Below are positions 26,072-34,597 of a DNA stretch of 64,000 nucleotides, piece after piece. The number at the start of each line of letters is the position of its first letter. The stretch's first letter is position 1. Origin of the DNA: Kytococcus sedentarius DSM 20547 (GTDB lineage Bacteria; Actinomycetota; Actinomycetes; Actinomycetales; Dermatophilaceae); the NCBI RefSeq assembly GCF_000023925.1, contig NC_013169.1, positions 1,984,001 through 2,048,000 on the forward strand, in the 5' to 3' direction. A program made the position numbers and the translations under genes. The notes below the pieces were generated by a model, which saw only the letters and a list, made by a program, of their open reading frames with translations, made no database searches and had not been told where the DNA came from.

Positions 26072-27278
26072 CCCGCCTCCGGACGCCCCACCACAGGCCC
26101 CACCACACCAGGCAGCCGGCCACCAGCGCCAGCGCCAGGTGGCCCAGGAAGCCGACCAGGCCGACGGCCACCGCCAGCAGCACCTCCCGGGAGCCCTCCA
26201 GGTCACGCAAGAGCGTGATGTGGAGGGCTCCGGCGACTGCCAGCAGCGCCGCGAGCACCACCACCGGGAAGTGCGCCAGCACCCCGGCCAGCCCCGCCCC
26301 GACCCCCAGTGCGAGCGCCAGGAGCACCGCCCCCATCGCGACGGGGGCGGCCCCGGTCCGCGCCCCGAAGGACCGGTGGGCGGTCATGCCCCCGGCCCCG
26401 TGGCAGACCGGCATGCCCCCCATCGCGCCGGCCAGCAGGTTCGCCGCTCCCAGGGTGCTCGCCAGCCGGCCGGGCGTCACCCGCTGGGCGCGGCGGCCGT
26501 AGTAGGTGCGGGCCACGTCCGCGGTGGCCACGCAGGAGTTCGCGAAGGTCAGCGGCAACTGCGGCAGCACCAGGGCCACGCTGGCCGTCAGCAGCGCCGA
26601 GCCGGTGAGCCCCGGCCGGTGCAGCGCCGAGGGGCCCCAGTCCACGCCGCCGGAGTGCGTGGCCAGCATCACCGCCACCCCCGCCACCACCAGCACCAGC
26701 GCCGAGGCCCACCGGCGCAGCAGCACCGCACCCAGCGCGAGCAGCCCCGCCACCGCCACCGCTGCGGCCGGCCCCAGCAGCGAACCCAGCTGCGGCCCGG
26801 TGAAGCTCACCGGCGGGTCGGCGGCCAGCCCCCAGGCGAGCTGCAGGAAGAGCAGCCCCACCGAGAGCTGCACACCCCGCACCACCGGGCGCGGCACCCA
26901 GCGCGCCACCGCATCGATGCCGCCAGTGGCCCCCAGCCCGAGGAAGAGCACCCCCATCACCAGCGCGCCGGCGGCGATCACGTCCGCCCCCAGGCCCTGG
27001 GCCACGGCGATGGCGCCGAAGGCCTTCAGCGGCTGCACCGGCACCGGCACCCGGTAGACGAGCCCGGCGGTCAGGTACAACAGCCCTGCCGGCAGCAGCA
27101 CGGCGGTGGCAGAGAGGCCATTGACCAGCACCAGCGCCACGGCGATCGGCACCAGCACCCCCAGGTCGGCCACGGCGCCGGCCAGCTCGCGGGCGTCCCA
27201 CCGCCACTGCGGGGCCGACGGCGCGGGGTCGGCGGCGCTGACCGGCACCGGGAGGGGGCGCGCGTCGGGTGTGGCCAT
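26016..27278 (-). CDS. MOT1-like molybdate/sulfate transporter
   Basis: 420 residues, almost entirely hydrophobic (10-12 helices). WDARELAGAVADLGVLVPI near the start, VPVPVQPLKAFGAIAV and GGMPVCHGAGGMTAHRSFGA are signatures of the MOT1 branch of the SulP-like superfamily, known as molybdate transporters in plants and algae. It lies divergent to mogA at the edge of the molybdenum-cofactor genes, which supports molybdate uptake over sulfate. The ATG lacks a ribosome site and stands 6 nt after TACGAT (leaderless). Its basic Pro/Arg-rich tail is encoded inside the end of pepP on the other strand. Confidence 0.85.
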   Translation of the reverse strand: MATPDARPLPVPVSAADPAPSAPQWRWDARELAGAVADLGVLVPIAVALVLVNGLSATAVLLPAGLLYLTAGLVYRVPVPVQPLKAFGAIAVAQGLGADVIAAGALVMGVLFLGLGATGGIDAVARWVPRPVVRGVQLSVGLLFLQLAWGLAADPPVSFTGPQLGSLLGPAAAVAVAGLLALGAVLLRRWASALVLVVAGVAVMLATHSGGVDWGPSALHRPGLTGSALLTASVALVLPQLPLTFANSCVATADVARTYYGRRAQRVTPGRLASTLGAANLLAGAMGGMPVCHGAGGMTAHRSFGARTGAAPVAMGAVLLALALGVGAGLAGVLAHFPVVVLAALLAVAGALHITLLRDLEGSREVLLAVAVGLVGFLGHLALALVAGCLVWWGLWWGVRRRVSRAGGPSRPRPRRPSGA

Positions 27279-27284
27279 GACCGC

Positions 27285-27316
27285 ATCGTACGAAGACGTC
27301 GCGGCAGCGATAGGCT
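27285..27316. promoter_or_regulatory. Back-to-back leaderless promoters (MOT1-like / mogA)
   Basis: The 45-bp gap holds TACGAT on the minus strand (27285-27290, 6 nt before the transporter ATG) and TAGGCT on the plus strand (27311-27316, 7 nt before the mogA ATG). The shared region would let one regulator, for example a molybdate sensor, control uptake and cofactor synthesis together. No ModE-like palindrome is evident. Confidence 0.45.
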
Positions 27317-27323
27317 CGACGGG

Positions 27324-27827
27324 ATGCAGACCCCGCTGACGGTCACCGTGATCACGGTCTCCGACCGCGTCGCGGCCGGGGTGCGTGAGGACCGCTCGGG
27401 TCCGCTCGCCCTGGAGCTCGCGACCGCTGTCCTCGACGTGCCGGTCGACCTGCGCGTCGTCCCCGACGGCGCCGATGCGGTGACCGGTGCGGTGCGCGCG
27501 GCGCTCGCCCGTGGCTCCCGCCTGGTCGTGACCACCGGCGGCACCGGCGTCTCCCCCCGCGACCGCACCCCCGAGGGCACCGCACCGGTGCTGGACCGCG
27601 AGCTGCCCGGCGTCGCCGAGGCCATCCGTCGCGCCGGGGCCGAGCAGACGCCGCACGCCGTGTTGACCCGGGGACTGGTGGGCGTCGTCGATGCGGCCGA
27701 CGGCCACCCCGGCGCCGTCGTGGCGAACCTGCCGGGCAGCACCGGCGGCGTCCGCGACGGACTGGCCGTGCTGCTGCCCCTGGTTCCGCACCTGCTCGAC
27801 CAGCTGGGCGGGGGTGACCACGCGTGA
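27324..27827 (+). CDS. mogA: Molybdopterin adenylyltransferase (MogA/MoaB family)
   Basis: 167 residues. VTVITVSDRVAAG starts the fold; VVTTGGTGVSPRDRTPEGT is the molybdopterin-binding loop with the conserved TTGGTG and Asp; NLPGSTGG follows. It adenylates molybdopterin before molybdate insertion by MoeA. Leaderless start. Its stop overlaps the moaE start (GTGA), so mogA-moaE-moaA form one coupled operon. Confidence 0.92.
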   Translation: MQTPLTVTVITVSDRVAAGVREDRSGPLALELATAVLDVPVDLRVVPDGADAVTGAVRAALARGSRLVVTTGGTGVSPRDRTPEGTAPVLDRELPGVAEAIRRAGAEQTPHAVLTRGLVGVVDAADGHPGAVVANLPGSTGGVRDGLAVLLPLVPHLLDQLGGGDHA

Positions 27828-28336
27828 TCCCCGACGACGCGTCCCACGACCGCACGGGCGCCCCGCCCCGGGTCCACGACCCCCGGGTGGACGACCCGCG
27901 GGTCGTGCACGCCCGCATCAGCGACGAGCCGCTGGAGCCGGCTGCCCTGGAGCGTCTCGTGACCGAGCCGCACGTGGGCGCGGTGACCACCTTCACCGGG
28001 CGCGTCCGCGACCACGACCCGCAGGCCGCCGGCGAGGTGGTCGCGCTGGACTACAGCTGCCACCCGGACGCCGAGCGGGCGCTGCACGAGGTGGCGGCCG
28101 ACGTGCTCGCGGAGCACGACCCCCACGGTGGGACGCGCGTGGCGGTGGCACACCGCATCGGGCGTCTGGAGGTCGGTGACCCGGCGATCGTCGTGGCGGT
28201 CGCCGCGGCCCACCGGGCGGTCACCTTCGCCGTCTGCGAGGCCCTGGTGGAGCAGGTCAAGGCCCGGGTGCCGGTGTGGAAGCACCAGCGCGAGGCCGAC
28301 GGGCGGTCGACGTGGTCGAACCTGGGGGTCTCGTGA
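27824..28336 (+). CDS. moaE: Molybdopterin synthase catalytic subunit MoaE
   Basis: 170 residues, with about 30 extra residues of low-complexity HDPRVDDPR type at the N-terminus compared with most MoaE. VGAVTTFTGRVRDHD, LDYSCHPDAE, RIGRLEVGDPAIVVAVAAAHR and VKARVPVWKHQ are conserved; the lysines of the last motif are catalytic. With MoaD it adds two sulfurs to cPMP, giving molybdopterin. GTG overlaps the mogA stop; its own stop overlaps the moaA GTG. Confidence 0.93.
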   Translation: MIPDDASHDRTGAPPRVHDPRVDDPRVVHARISDEPLEPAALERLVTEPHVGAVTTFTGRVRDHDPQAAGEVVALDYSCHPDAERALHEVAADVLAEHDPHGGTRVAVAHRIGRLEVGDPAIVVAVAAAHRAVTFAVCEALVEQVKARVPVWKHQREADGRSTWSNLGVS

Positions 28337-29334
28337 GCACCCCCGGACTGGTCGACCGCTTCGGCCGCGTGCACACCGACCTGCGGATCTCGCTGATCGA
28401 CAAGTGCAACCTGCGCTGCACCTACTGCCTACCAGCCGAGGGCGTGCCGTGGATGGCCAAGGACGAGCTGCTGAGCCGCGAGGAGCTGCGCGCGATTGCT
28501 GCGGTAGCCGTCGCCAGCGGCATCACCGAGATCCGGCTCACCGGCGGGGAGCCGCTGCTGCGCCCGGACCTCGAGGACCTGGTGGCCGACCTCGCGTCGC
28601 TGGAGGGCGAGGACGGCCCCGTCGAGCTCTCGATGACGACCAACGGCATCGGGCTGCACCACCGCGCCCACCGCCTGGCCGATGCGGGGCTGGCGCGCGT
28701 GAACATCAGCCTGGACACGGTGGACCCGGAGACCTTCCGGACGATGACGCGCCGCCCGCGCCTCGACGCGGTGCTCGCGGGCGTGGACGCCGCGCTGGCC
28801 GCCGACCTGCGCCCGGTGAAGATCAACGCCGTGCTGATGCGGGGGCAGAACGACCACCAGGCGGTGGACCTGTTGACCTGGGCCGTCGAGCGCGGGGTGG
28901 AGCTGCGCTTCATCGAGCAGATGCCGCTGGATGCCGGGCACACCTGGGAGCGCGGCGACATGGTCACCCGCGCCGAGGTCATGGCGGCGCTCGAGCAGCG
29001 CTTCACACTCACCCCGCTGCCCGGGCGCGGGGCCGCGCCGGCCGAGCGCTTCCTGGTGGACGGCGGCCCGGCGGTGGTGGGCCTCATCGCCTCGGTGACG
29101 GCGCCCTTCTGCGGCGCCTGTGACCGGCTGCGGGTGACGGCCGACGGCCAGCTGCGCTCTTGCCTGTTCGCGCGCTCCGAGACCGACCTGCGCGGTCCGC
29201 TGCGGGCCGGGGCGGACCACGCCGAGCTCGCGGCACTGTTCCGCGAGGCGACGCTGGGCAAGCAGCCGGGGCACGGCATCGACGACCCCGGGTTCCTGCA
29301 GCCCCCGCGGCCCATGAGCGCCATCGGCGGCTGA
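28333..29334 (+). CDS. moaA: GTP 3',8-cyclase MoaA (radical SAM)
   Basis: 333 residues. CNLRCTYC is the radical-SAM 4Fe-4S motif near residue 22. CGACDRLRVTADGQLRSC holds the three C-terminal cysteines of the second cluster that binds GTP. The protein ends SAIGG, the conserved Gly-Gly tail inserted in the active site. It opens cPMP synthesis from GTP. GTG overlaps the moaE stop (GTGA). The next gene is convergent moaD, 48 bp away. Confidence 0.95.
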   Translation: MSTPGLVDRFGRVHTDLRISLIDKCNLRCTYCLPAEGVPWMAKDELLSREELRAIAAVAVASGITEIRLTGGEPLLRPDLEDLVADLASLEGEDGPVELSMTTNGIGLHHRAHRLADAGLARVNISLDTVDPETFRTMTRRPRLDAVLAGVDAALAADLRPVKINAVLMRGQNDHQAVDLLTWAVERGVELRFIEQMPLDAGHTWERGDMVTRAEVMAALEQRFTLTPLPGRGAAPAERFLVDGGPAVVGLIASVTAPFCGACDRLRVTADGQLRSCLFARSETDLRGPLRAGADHAELAALFREATLGKQPGHGIDDPGFLQPPRPMSAIGG

Positions 29335-29382
29335 GGCAGGCCGGTGACGCGAGAGGGGTGGGCCTGGCGCTGCGAACGCCGC

Positions 29383-29622
29383 TCAGCCGCCGGCGAAGGG
29401 CGGGAGCACGTCCACCACCGAGCCCGCGGGCACGGGCGTGGCCGGCTCCGCCCGGCGGCCCTCCACGAGCACCGCGCAGCGTGCGGCCACCGCCCCCAAC
29501 CGGGCGCCGTGGCGTTCGGTGGCGGCCTCCAGCAGCTCAGCCACCGTGGCGCCGGGGTAGTCGCCCTCGGCACAGCCCGCGGCCTCCGCGGCGGCGGCGA
29601 ACCAGCGCACCCGGGCGCTCAC
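29383..29622 (-). CDS. moaD: MoaD-type sulfur carrier
   Basis: 79 residues, ubiquitin-like, beginning VRWFAAAAEAAG and ending PPFAGG. The Gly-Gly end receives the thiocarboxylate from the MoeB/MoeZ-type enzyme and donates sulfur in the MoaE complex. The GTG start overlaps the stop of the upstream mobA-DUF6457 gene (GTGA). The same frame is open further upstream but inside mobA, so it was not used. Last gene of the five-gene minus-strand molybdenum-cofactor operon. Confidence 0.92.
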   Translation of the reverse strand: MSARVRWFAAAAEAAGCAEGDYPGATVAELLEAATERHGARLGAVAARCAVLVEGRRAEPATPVPAGSVVDVLPPFAGG

Positions 29623-30641
29623 GGGGTGCCCTTCGCGTCGTCCTGGGCAGCGTCCTGCACTCCCTCGCGCGCGGCGACCACCGCCGAGATGCGCTCGCAC
29701 CCGTCGGTCATCGACAGCTCGGGGTCCTTCGCCAGGGCCAGCCCGAGCACGAACGCGGTGACCGGCGCCATCGGCCGGTCGACCCCGTGGGCGACCTCCT
29801 TGGTCAGGTCCAGCACCGCACGGACGTCCACCTGCGCGGGATCCAGGTGGAACGCGGCGCAGACCTCGGTCAACCAGGTGCGCCACTCCTCGGGCAGGTG
29901 CCCAGCGCGACCGTCAGGGGCGGAAGCCCCCGACGATGGGGTCTCGGTGCTCATGGCGTGCTCCTCTCGCATCAGTCGGTCGGTCCACCGCGCGTGGTCC
30001 GACCACGTGTCCACATCCTCCACCGCCGCCGGTGCGGGGCGGACCTCGATGCGGCCCAGCTCACCCACCAGCGCCCGCAGCGGCCGGCCCTGCGGGTCGC
30101 CGAGCCGGTCGGCCGCCGCGGCCAGGGCGTCCCGGCGGTAGGCGCCCAGCAGCCACTGCGGCCGGCCGTCACCGTCCACCGCGACCACGGCCTGGGTGTT
30201 CGGGCCCGGTGGCCGCGCATCCGATGGCGTGACGTTCGGTGGCGCCGCGCCCGGCGGCATGGCTGCAGAGGACGACGCGCCGCCGGGGACCTTTTCCTCC
30301 AGCACGGCGAGCAGCTCCGGCACCACCTCATCGGCCCCGGGGAGGTCGCAGGCCAGCAGCAGCACCCAGTCCGCGGACGGCCTGGGCTGTGCAGCGAGCC
30401 GCTCCAGGCCCGCGACCACGCCGGCGGCCGGCCCACCGCCGGGCGGTTCCTCGCGCGTCAGCAGCACGCCCTCGGGCACGGGCACCTCCCCCACGACCAC
30501 CACCTGCCGTGCCGCGCCGGTCGCGGCCAGCACGTGGTCCATCAACCGCTGCCCCGCCAGCTCGACCTCCCCCTTGGAGACCCCGCCCAGACGCCGCCCG
30601 GCGCCCCCGGCGAGCACCACCGCATCGACGACGGGCCTCAT
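29619..30641 (-). CDS. mobA: Molybdenum cofactor guanylyltransferase MobA fused to DUF6457
   Basis: 340 residues. Residues 1-230 are a nucleotidyltransferase: VVLAGGAGRRLGGVSKGEV binds GTP and Mg, LLLACDLPGAD is the metal-binding Asp motif, and WLLGAYRRDAL is conserved. A Pro/Ala-rich insertion (PPGAAPPNVTPSDARPPG) interrupts it. Residues 240-330 are a separate helical DUF6457 domain (EEWRTWLTEVCAAF, VAHGVDRPMAPVTAFVLGLA), function unknown, often linked to mobA in actinobacteria. MobA makes Mo-bis-MGD from Moco. ATG overlaps the moaC stop; the stop overlaps moaD. Confidence 0.9.
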   Translation of the reverse strand: MRPVVDAVVLAGGAGRRLGGVSKGEVELAGQRLMDHVLAATGAARQVVVVGEVPVPEGVLLTREEPPGGGPAAGVVAGLERLAAQPRPSADWVLLLACDLPGADEVVPELLAVLEEKVPGGASSSAAMPPGAAPPNVTPSDARPPGPNTQAVVAVDGDGRPQWLLGAYRRDALAAAADRLGDPQGRPLRALVGELGRIEVRPAPAAVEDVDTWSDHARWTDRLMREEHAMSTETPSSGASAPDGRAGHLPEEWRTWLTEVCAAFHLDPAQVDVRAVLDLTKEVAHGVDRPMAPVTAFVLGLALAKDPELSMTDGCERISAVVAAREGVQDAAQDDAKGTP

Positions 30642-31141
30642 GCGCCCTCGTCCGGACGCACCCAGGTGCCGCTGCGGCCGCCCTCCTTGCGCACCAGCCG
30701 CACATCCCGGATGTGCGCGCTGCGATCGGCGCCCTTCACCATGTCGATCACCGCGAGCGCCGCCACCGACACCGCGGTGAGCGCCTCCATCTCCACGCCC
30801 GTGCGGTCGGCGGTCCGCACGGTGGCCTCGATGGCGACGCCGTTGTCGGTCACCTCCAGGTCGACCACCGCCCCGTGCACTCCGATGGTGTGCGCCAGCG
30901 GCAGCAGCTCCGGGGTGCGCTTGGCGGCCTGGATACCGGCCACTCGCGCCACCGCCAGCACGTCGCCCTTGGGCAGGCTCCCCGAGCGCAGCAGCTCGAC
31001 CACCTCGGATGAGCAGGCCACCTGCCCGTGGGCGGTGGCGGCGCGCACGGTGGGCTGCTTGGCGGTCACGTCGACCATGCGGGCGTGGCCCGCGGCGTCG
31101 AGGTGGGTGAACGGCTGGGGGGCGGGTGCGGGGTCGGTCAT
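30638..31141 (-). CDS. moaC: Cyclic pyranopterin monophosphate synthase MoaC
   Basis: 167 residues. MVDVTAKQPTVRAA, GDVLAVARVAGIQAAKRT, LPLAHTIGVHG and GVEMEALTAVSVAALAVIDM are the family motifs; the catalytic Lys lies in the later MVKGADR segment. It converts 3',8-cyclo-dihydro-GTP, made by MoaA, into cPMP. The ATG overlaps the moeA stop by one base (TGATG), and the stop overlaps the mobA ATG, so both junctions are coupled. The frame is open upstream inside moeA and was not used. Confidence 0.95.
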   Translation of the reverse strand: MTDPAPAPQPFTHLDAAGHARMVDVTAKQPTVRAATAHGQVACSSEVVELLRSGSLPKGDVLAVARVAGIQAAKRTPELLPLAHTIGVHGAVVDLEVTDNGVAIEATVRTADRTGVEMEALTAVSVAALAVIDMVKGADRSAHIRDVRLVRKEGGRSGTWVRPDEGA

Positions 31142-32364
31142 CAGAACCTCATCAGGGGGTGGACGTCCCCGGGGCGGACGTCGGTGACGTCCTCGGGGAC
31201 CGCGAACAGGGCGTCGGCGCGGGCCAGGGCAGTGACCATGTGGGAGGCCGACCCGCGCTGGTGGGAGGGGGTCGCGACCAGGCGCCCCGCATCGTCGGTG
31301 GCGGTGACGACGGGCACCAGCTGGCGACGCCCGGGCGGGCTGCTCCACGCGCTGCCCGCGGCGGCCGTCCCCCACGCCGGCGCGGCGCTGGCCGTGAGCG
31401 CGCTGAGCACCGCGCGGCCGAACAGCTGCCAGGACACCGCCGCGGAGAGCGGGTTGCCCGGGAAGGCCAGCACGGGGACCCCACCCCAAGTCGCGTGGCC
31501 CTGCGGCTTGCCCGGCTGCATGCGGACGTGGCGGAAGGTGCCCTCGCCCGCATCGCCCAGGACGATGCGGGCGACGTCGTAGGTGCCCACGCTCACCCCG
31601 CCGGACAGCACGATGAGGTCGCACGCCGCGGCGAGCTCGTCGAGGCGGGCGGTGAAGGTGGCCTCGTCATCGGGCACGGGTGGGCCGGTCACGACCTCGG
31701 CGCCGGCCTGGCGCGCCGCAGCGGCGAGGAACACGCCGTTGCTCTCATGGATCTGGCCGCGCCGCAGCGCACCGCCGCCGGTCACGAGCTCGTCGCCGGT
31801 AGCCAACACGCCCACCACGGGGCGACGGCGGACCTGCACGGTGGCCACCCCGGTCCCGGCCAGGGCCCCCAGGGCCGCGGGGTCGAGCAGGGTGCCGGCG
31901 GGCAGCACCAGGTCGCCGGCGGCCAGGTCCTCCCCCGCCCCGCGGACGTGGGCACCGGTTCCCCCGCGCGGCACCTCGGTCACGGTGACCTCGTCCTCCC
32001 CGGCGTCGGTGAGCTCCACCGGGACGACCGTGTCGGCGTCCGTGGGCACGGCGGCCCCGGTCATGATGCGGGCGCACTCCCCCGCCGCCAGGGCCGGGTC
32101 CTGCGCCGAGCCGGCGGGCAGGTCGGCCACCACGCGCAGCCGCACCGGCAGGGCGCCGGCCAGATCCGCGCCGCGGACGGCGTACCCGTCCATGGCCGAG
32201 TTCGCGAACGCCGGCACGTCCCCGCCGGAGCGGGCGTCCCGCGCCAGCACGCGCCCGACCGCCGATGCGGTGTCGACCGTCTCGCTGGCCACGGGGCCGT
32301 CCACGAGAGCGACCACCTCGGACCGGTACTCCTCGATGCTGAGCACCTCGCGCGGGGTGGTCAC
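31141..32364 (-). CDS. moeA: Molybdopterin molybdotransferase MoeA
   Basis: 407 residues. AFANSAMDGYAVRGADL, ARIMTGAAVPTDADTVVPVE, GVLATGDELV, ESNGVFLAAAARQAG, LSGGVSVGTYDV and FPGNPLSAAVSW give all domains of MoeA; domain IV follows at 340-407. It inserts molybdate into adenylylated molybdopterin delivered by MogA. The GTG start has AGGAGG 6 nt upstream, the best ribosome site in this operon. The 91 bp separating it from the MoeB-like gene hold nothing recognisable. Confidence 0.95.
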   Translation of the reverse strand: MTTPREVLSIEEYRSEVVALVDGPVASETVDTASAVGRVLARDARSGGDVPAFANSAMDGYAVRGADLAGALPVRLRVVADLPAGSAQDPALAAGECARIMTGAAVPTDADTVVPVELTDAGEDEVTVTEVPRGGTGAHVRGAGEDLAAGDLVLPAGTLLDPAALGALAGTGVATVQVRRRPVVGVLATGDELVTGGGALRRGQIHESNGVFLAAAARQAGAEVVTGPPVPDDEATFTARLDELAAACDLIVLSGGVSVGTYDVARIVLGDAGEGTFRHVRMQPGKPQGHATWGGVPVLAFPGNPLSAAVSWQLFGRAVLSALTASAAPAWGTAAAGSAWSSPPGRRQLVPVVTATDDAGRLVATPSHQRGSASHMVTALARADALFAVPEDVTDVRPGDVHPLMRF

Positions 32365-32455
32365 GAGCGGCCTCCTGGGGGGTGGGTGCGGGCTTCGGGC
32401 GGCACGGGTGGCATCCGGCCGGGCGCGACGGCCACGTGCTAGGCCGCCCGGGGGT

Positions 32456-33811
32456 TCAGTAGCGGGGCAGGCTGGGGTCGACCTGCTCGCGCCAGGCCAG
32501 CATCCCACCCGCGAGCACCGAAACGCCCGGGACACCCCATCGGCGCAGGTGGTCGGCGGCCAGCGCGGCCCGGACCCCGGCCTTGCACACGCACACGACC
32601 GCGGGGCCGCCTTCTCGGGGGCCCCCTTCTCCGGTGTCCGGCTCGGGGCCACCGGCCAGGCCCGCCGCGCCCAGCACGCCGGCCGCCCGGAGCTCAGCCC
32701 TGGCCGCGGCGGGGTCGTCCAGGATGCGGTCGAGCGGCAGGTGCACCGCGCCGGGGACCACCCCCATCGCGAGCTCCCCGGGGCTGCGCACGTCGAGCAC
32801 CACCGGGCGGGCGTCCGAGGCGAGGGCGGCAGCGAGCGCGGTGGGGGTGACCTCCGGGGCGTCCGCGGGCTCGCCCCGTCCCGCGGACTCCGTGGCTGCC
32901 GCCCGCTCGCTGGGGTGTGCAGCCCGCGTGGGCTCCTCGGGCTGCGCGTGGTGCACGGGGGCGTCACCGGCGGGCACTCCGGCGCGGCCCGCACCGGCGA
33001 GCGGGAGCTCGGCGAACCGCATCGCGGCCGCGTCCACGAAGACGAGGCGACCCAGCATCGACTCGCCCGTCCCGGTGACCAGACGCACCACCTCCAGCGC
33101 CAGGGCCGAGCCCACGAGCCCGCACAGGGCGCCCAGGATCCCCGCGTCACCGCAGGCGGGCACGGTGGCCGGGTCCGGGGCGTGCGGGAACAGGTCGGTC
33201 AGGCGCACCGGGTCGACCGGAGGGGTGCCGGGCGCGGGGCGGGGCGCTGCCCAGAAGGTCGTGAGCTGGGCCTGGTCGCGCATCAGTGCGGCCCAGACGA
33301 CCGGCAGTCCGAGCTCCGCGGCGGCGGCATCGAGCACGTAGCGGGTGGGGAAGTTGTCGGTGCCGTCCACCACCAGGTCGTGGCCGCGCAGCAGGTCGAC
33401 GGCATTCTCGGCGGTCACCCGGCGCTGGACCACGTGCAGCTCGGTCTCGGTGCCCGTGGCCCGCAGCGACTCCGCGGCGCTGACGGCCTTGGGACGGCCG
33501 ACGTCGTCCAGGCCGTGGAGCACCTGGCGCTGGAGGTTGCTGGACTCCACCAGGTCGTCGTCGATGAGGGTGAGCGCGCCGATCCCCGCCGCGGCCAGGT
33601 ACTGCAAGACCGGGCACCCCAGTCCGCCGGCGCCCACCACGGCCACCCGGGCGGCTCGCAGCCGGCGCTGCCCGGTCAGGCCCAGCCTGGGCAGCAGGAC
33701 GTGCCGGGCGTAGCGCTCGACCTGCGCCACCGACAACTCACCCGCCGGCTCGACGAGGGGCGCGAGGCGGCGGGGGGTCGGTGGATCCGGGTGCACGGCG
33801 GCGGGCCCCAT
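32456..33811 (-). CDS. moeB: MoeB-like adenylyltransferase with rhodanese domain (second MoeZ-type protein)
   Basis: About 451 residues. The E1 domain (25-290) has VVGAGGLGCPVLQYLAAAG, DDDLVESSNLQRQ, GRPKA and DGTDNFPTRYVL. The usual cysteine pairs for zinc are not seen, although VPACGDAGILGALCG is present. A Pro/Ala/Glu-rich linker leads to a rhodanese domain (about 330-450) whose persulfide loop reads VCVCKAGVRAAL. It would activate and sulfurate MoaD beside it. It is clearly more divergent than the moeZ product. ATG start, or GTG one codon earlier; neither has a ribosome site, and the upstream stress-protein gene ends only 11-14 bp away. Confidence 0.88.
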   Translation of the reverse strand: MGPAAVHPDPPTPRRLAPLVEPAGELSVAQVERYARHVLLPRLGLTGQRRLRAARVAVVGAGGLGCPVLQYLAAAGIGALTLIDDDLVESSNLQRQVLHGLDDVGRPKAVSAAESLRATGTETELHVVQRRVTAENAVDLLRGHDLVVDGTDNFPTRYVLDAAAAELGLPVVWAALMRDQAQLTTFWAAPRPAPGTPPVDPVRLTDLFPHAPDPATVPACGDAGILGALCGLVGSALALEVVRLVTGTGESMLGRLVFVDAAAMRFAELPLAGAGRAGVPAGDAPVHHAQPEEPTRAAHPSERAAATESAGRGEPADAPEVTPTALAAALASDARPVVLDVRSPGELAMGVVPGAVHLPLDRILDDPAAARAELRAAGVLGAAGLAGGPEPDTGEGGPREGGPAVVCVCKAGVRAALAADHLRRWGVPGVSVLAGGMLAWREQVDPSLPRY

Positions 33812-33825
33812 CACGTGGGGAGGGC

Positions 33826-34524
33826 TCAGCCCTGCGGGTCGCGCTGGGCGTGCGGGTCCTGGGCCGGCTGCTGGCCGTACTGCGGCTGCCCCTGCGGCGC
33901 GTGCCCCTGCGGCTCCTGCTGGCCGTACTGGGGCTGGCCGGCCGCCGTCGCCCTCTCCTGACGGCGCGCTTCGTCCACGGCCTCGCCGTAGGTGCGCTTC
34001 GGCCCCTCGTGCACCGGGGTCGCCTGCGCGTTCAGACCGAGCAGCTCGCGCGCGGAGGCCACCTGGGCCGACTCGGCGAGGATCTCGTAGCTCGTGGCCA
34101 CGACGGCGGTCACCGAGGTGAAGTCACGGCGGCCCCTCGTCATGGCGTAGCCCAGCGCTGCCCACACGGCACCGAAGAAGGCACCGGCCAGCAGGGTGGT
34201 GGCCAGGATGGCCCAGAAGCCGTCGTCGCTGAAGAGCGACATGATCAGGCCCACGAAGGCACCCAGCCACAGGCCGCTGAGCAGGCCCCCCAGGAGCACC
34301 CGGCCCCAGGAGAGCCGCCCGGTGACCCGCTCCACCTGACGCAGGTCGCTGCCCACGATGGCCAGCTGGTCCACCGGGAAGCCCTTGTCGCTGAGGTGGT
34401 CGACGGCGCCCTGCGCCTCGGAGTAGTCGTCGTAGGTCGCCACGGAGCGGGGGTTCTTCAGCTCCAGCAACGACCGTCCGGCGCCCAACCCGGCCTGGGG
34501 TCCCATACCTGCCTGCGTGCTCAT
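33826..34524 (-). CDS. General-stress-17M-like membrane protein
   Basis: 232 residues. The first 70 residues (SVATYDDYSEAQGAVDHLSDKG, VDQLAIVGSDLRQVERVTG) match the general stress protein 17M/YflT-type domain. Two membrane helices follow (about 75-130), separated by FSDDGFW. The tail is a Gln/Pro/Tyr-rich repeat (QPQYGQQ units). Function unknown; similar genes lie beside MgtE-like genes in actinobacteria, as here. The ATG is preceded by GGGAGAG. The downstream MoeB-like gene starts within 15 bp, but a shared role is unlikely. Confidence 0.8.
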   Translation of the reverse strand: MSTQAGMGPQAGLGAGRSLLELKNPRSVATYDDYSEAQGAVDHLSDKGFPVDQLAIVGSDLRQVERVTGRLSWGRVLLGGLLSGLWLGAFVGLIMSLFSDDGFWAILATTLLAGAFFGAVWAALGYAMTRGRRDFTSVTAVVATSYEILAESAQVASARELLGLNAQATPVHEGPKRTYGEAVDEARRQERATAAGQPQYGQQEPQGHAPQGQPQYGQQPAQDPHAQRDPQG

Positions 34525-34585
34525 GGGCCCAGTCTCTCCCAGATCCCTGATCGTTGCCTGAGAACCTGCCGAGCGGCCGCCCGAC

Positions 34586-34591
34586 TACCCT
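34586..34591 (+). promoter_or_regulatory. Leaderless -10 element of the MgtE-like gene
   Basis: TACCCT ends 6 nt before the GTG start, with no ribosome site between. Transcription would begin on the start codon itself. Confidence 0.45.
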
Positions 34592-34597
34592 GAGCCC

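Noticed and set aside
23513-26206. Very long open frame on the minus strand across pepP and the ThrE gene
   Set aside because: Antisense frames stay open in GC-rich DNA. The product is low-complexity (His, Gly, Val, Arg runs) without any domain, while the opposite strand encodes pepP with intact metal ligands.
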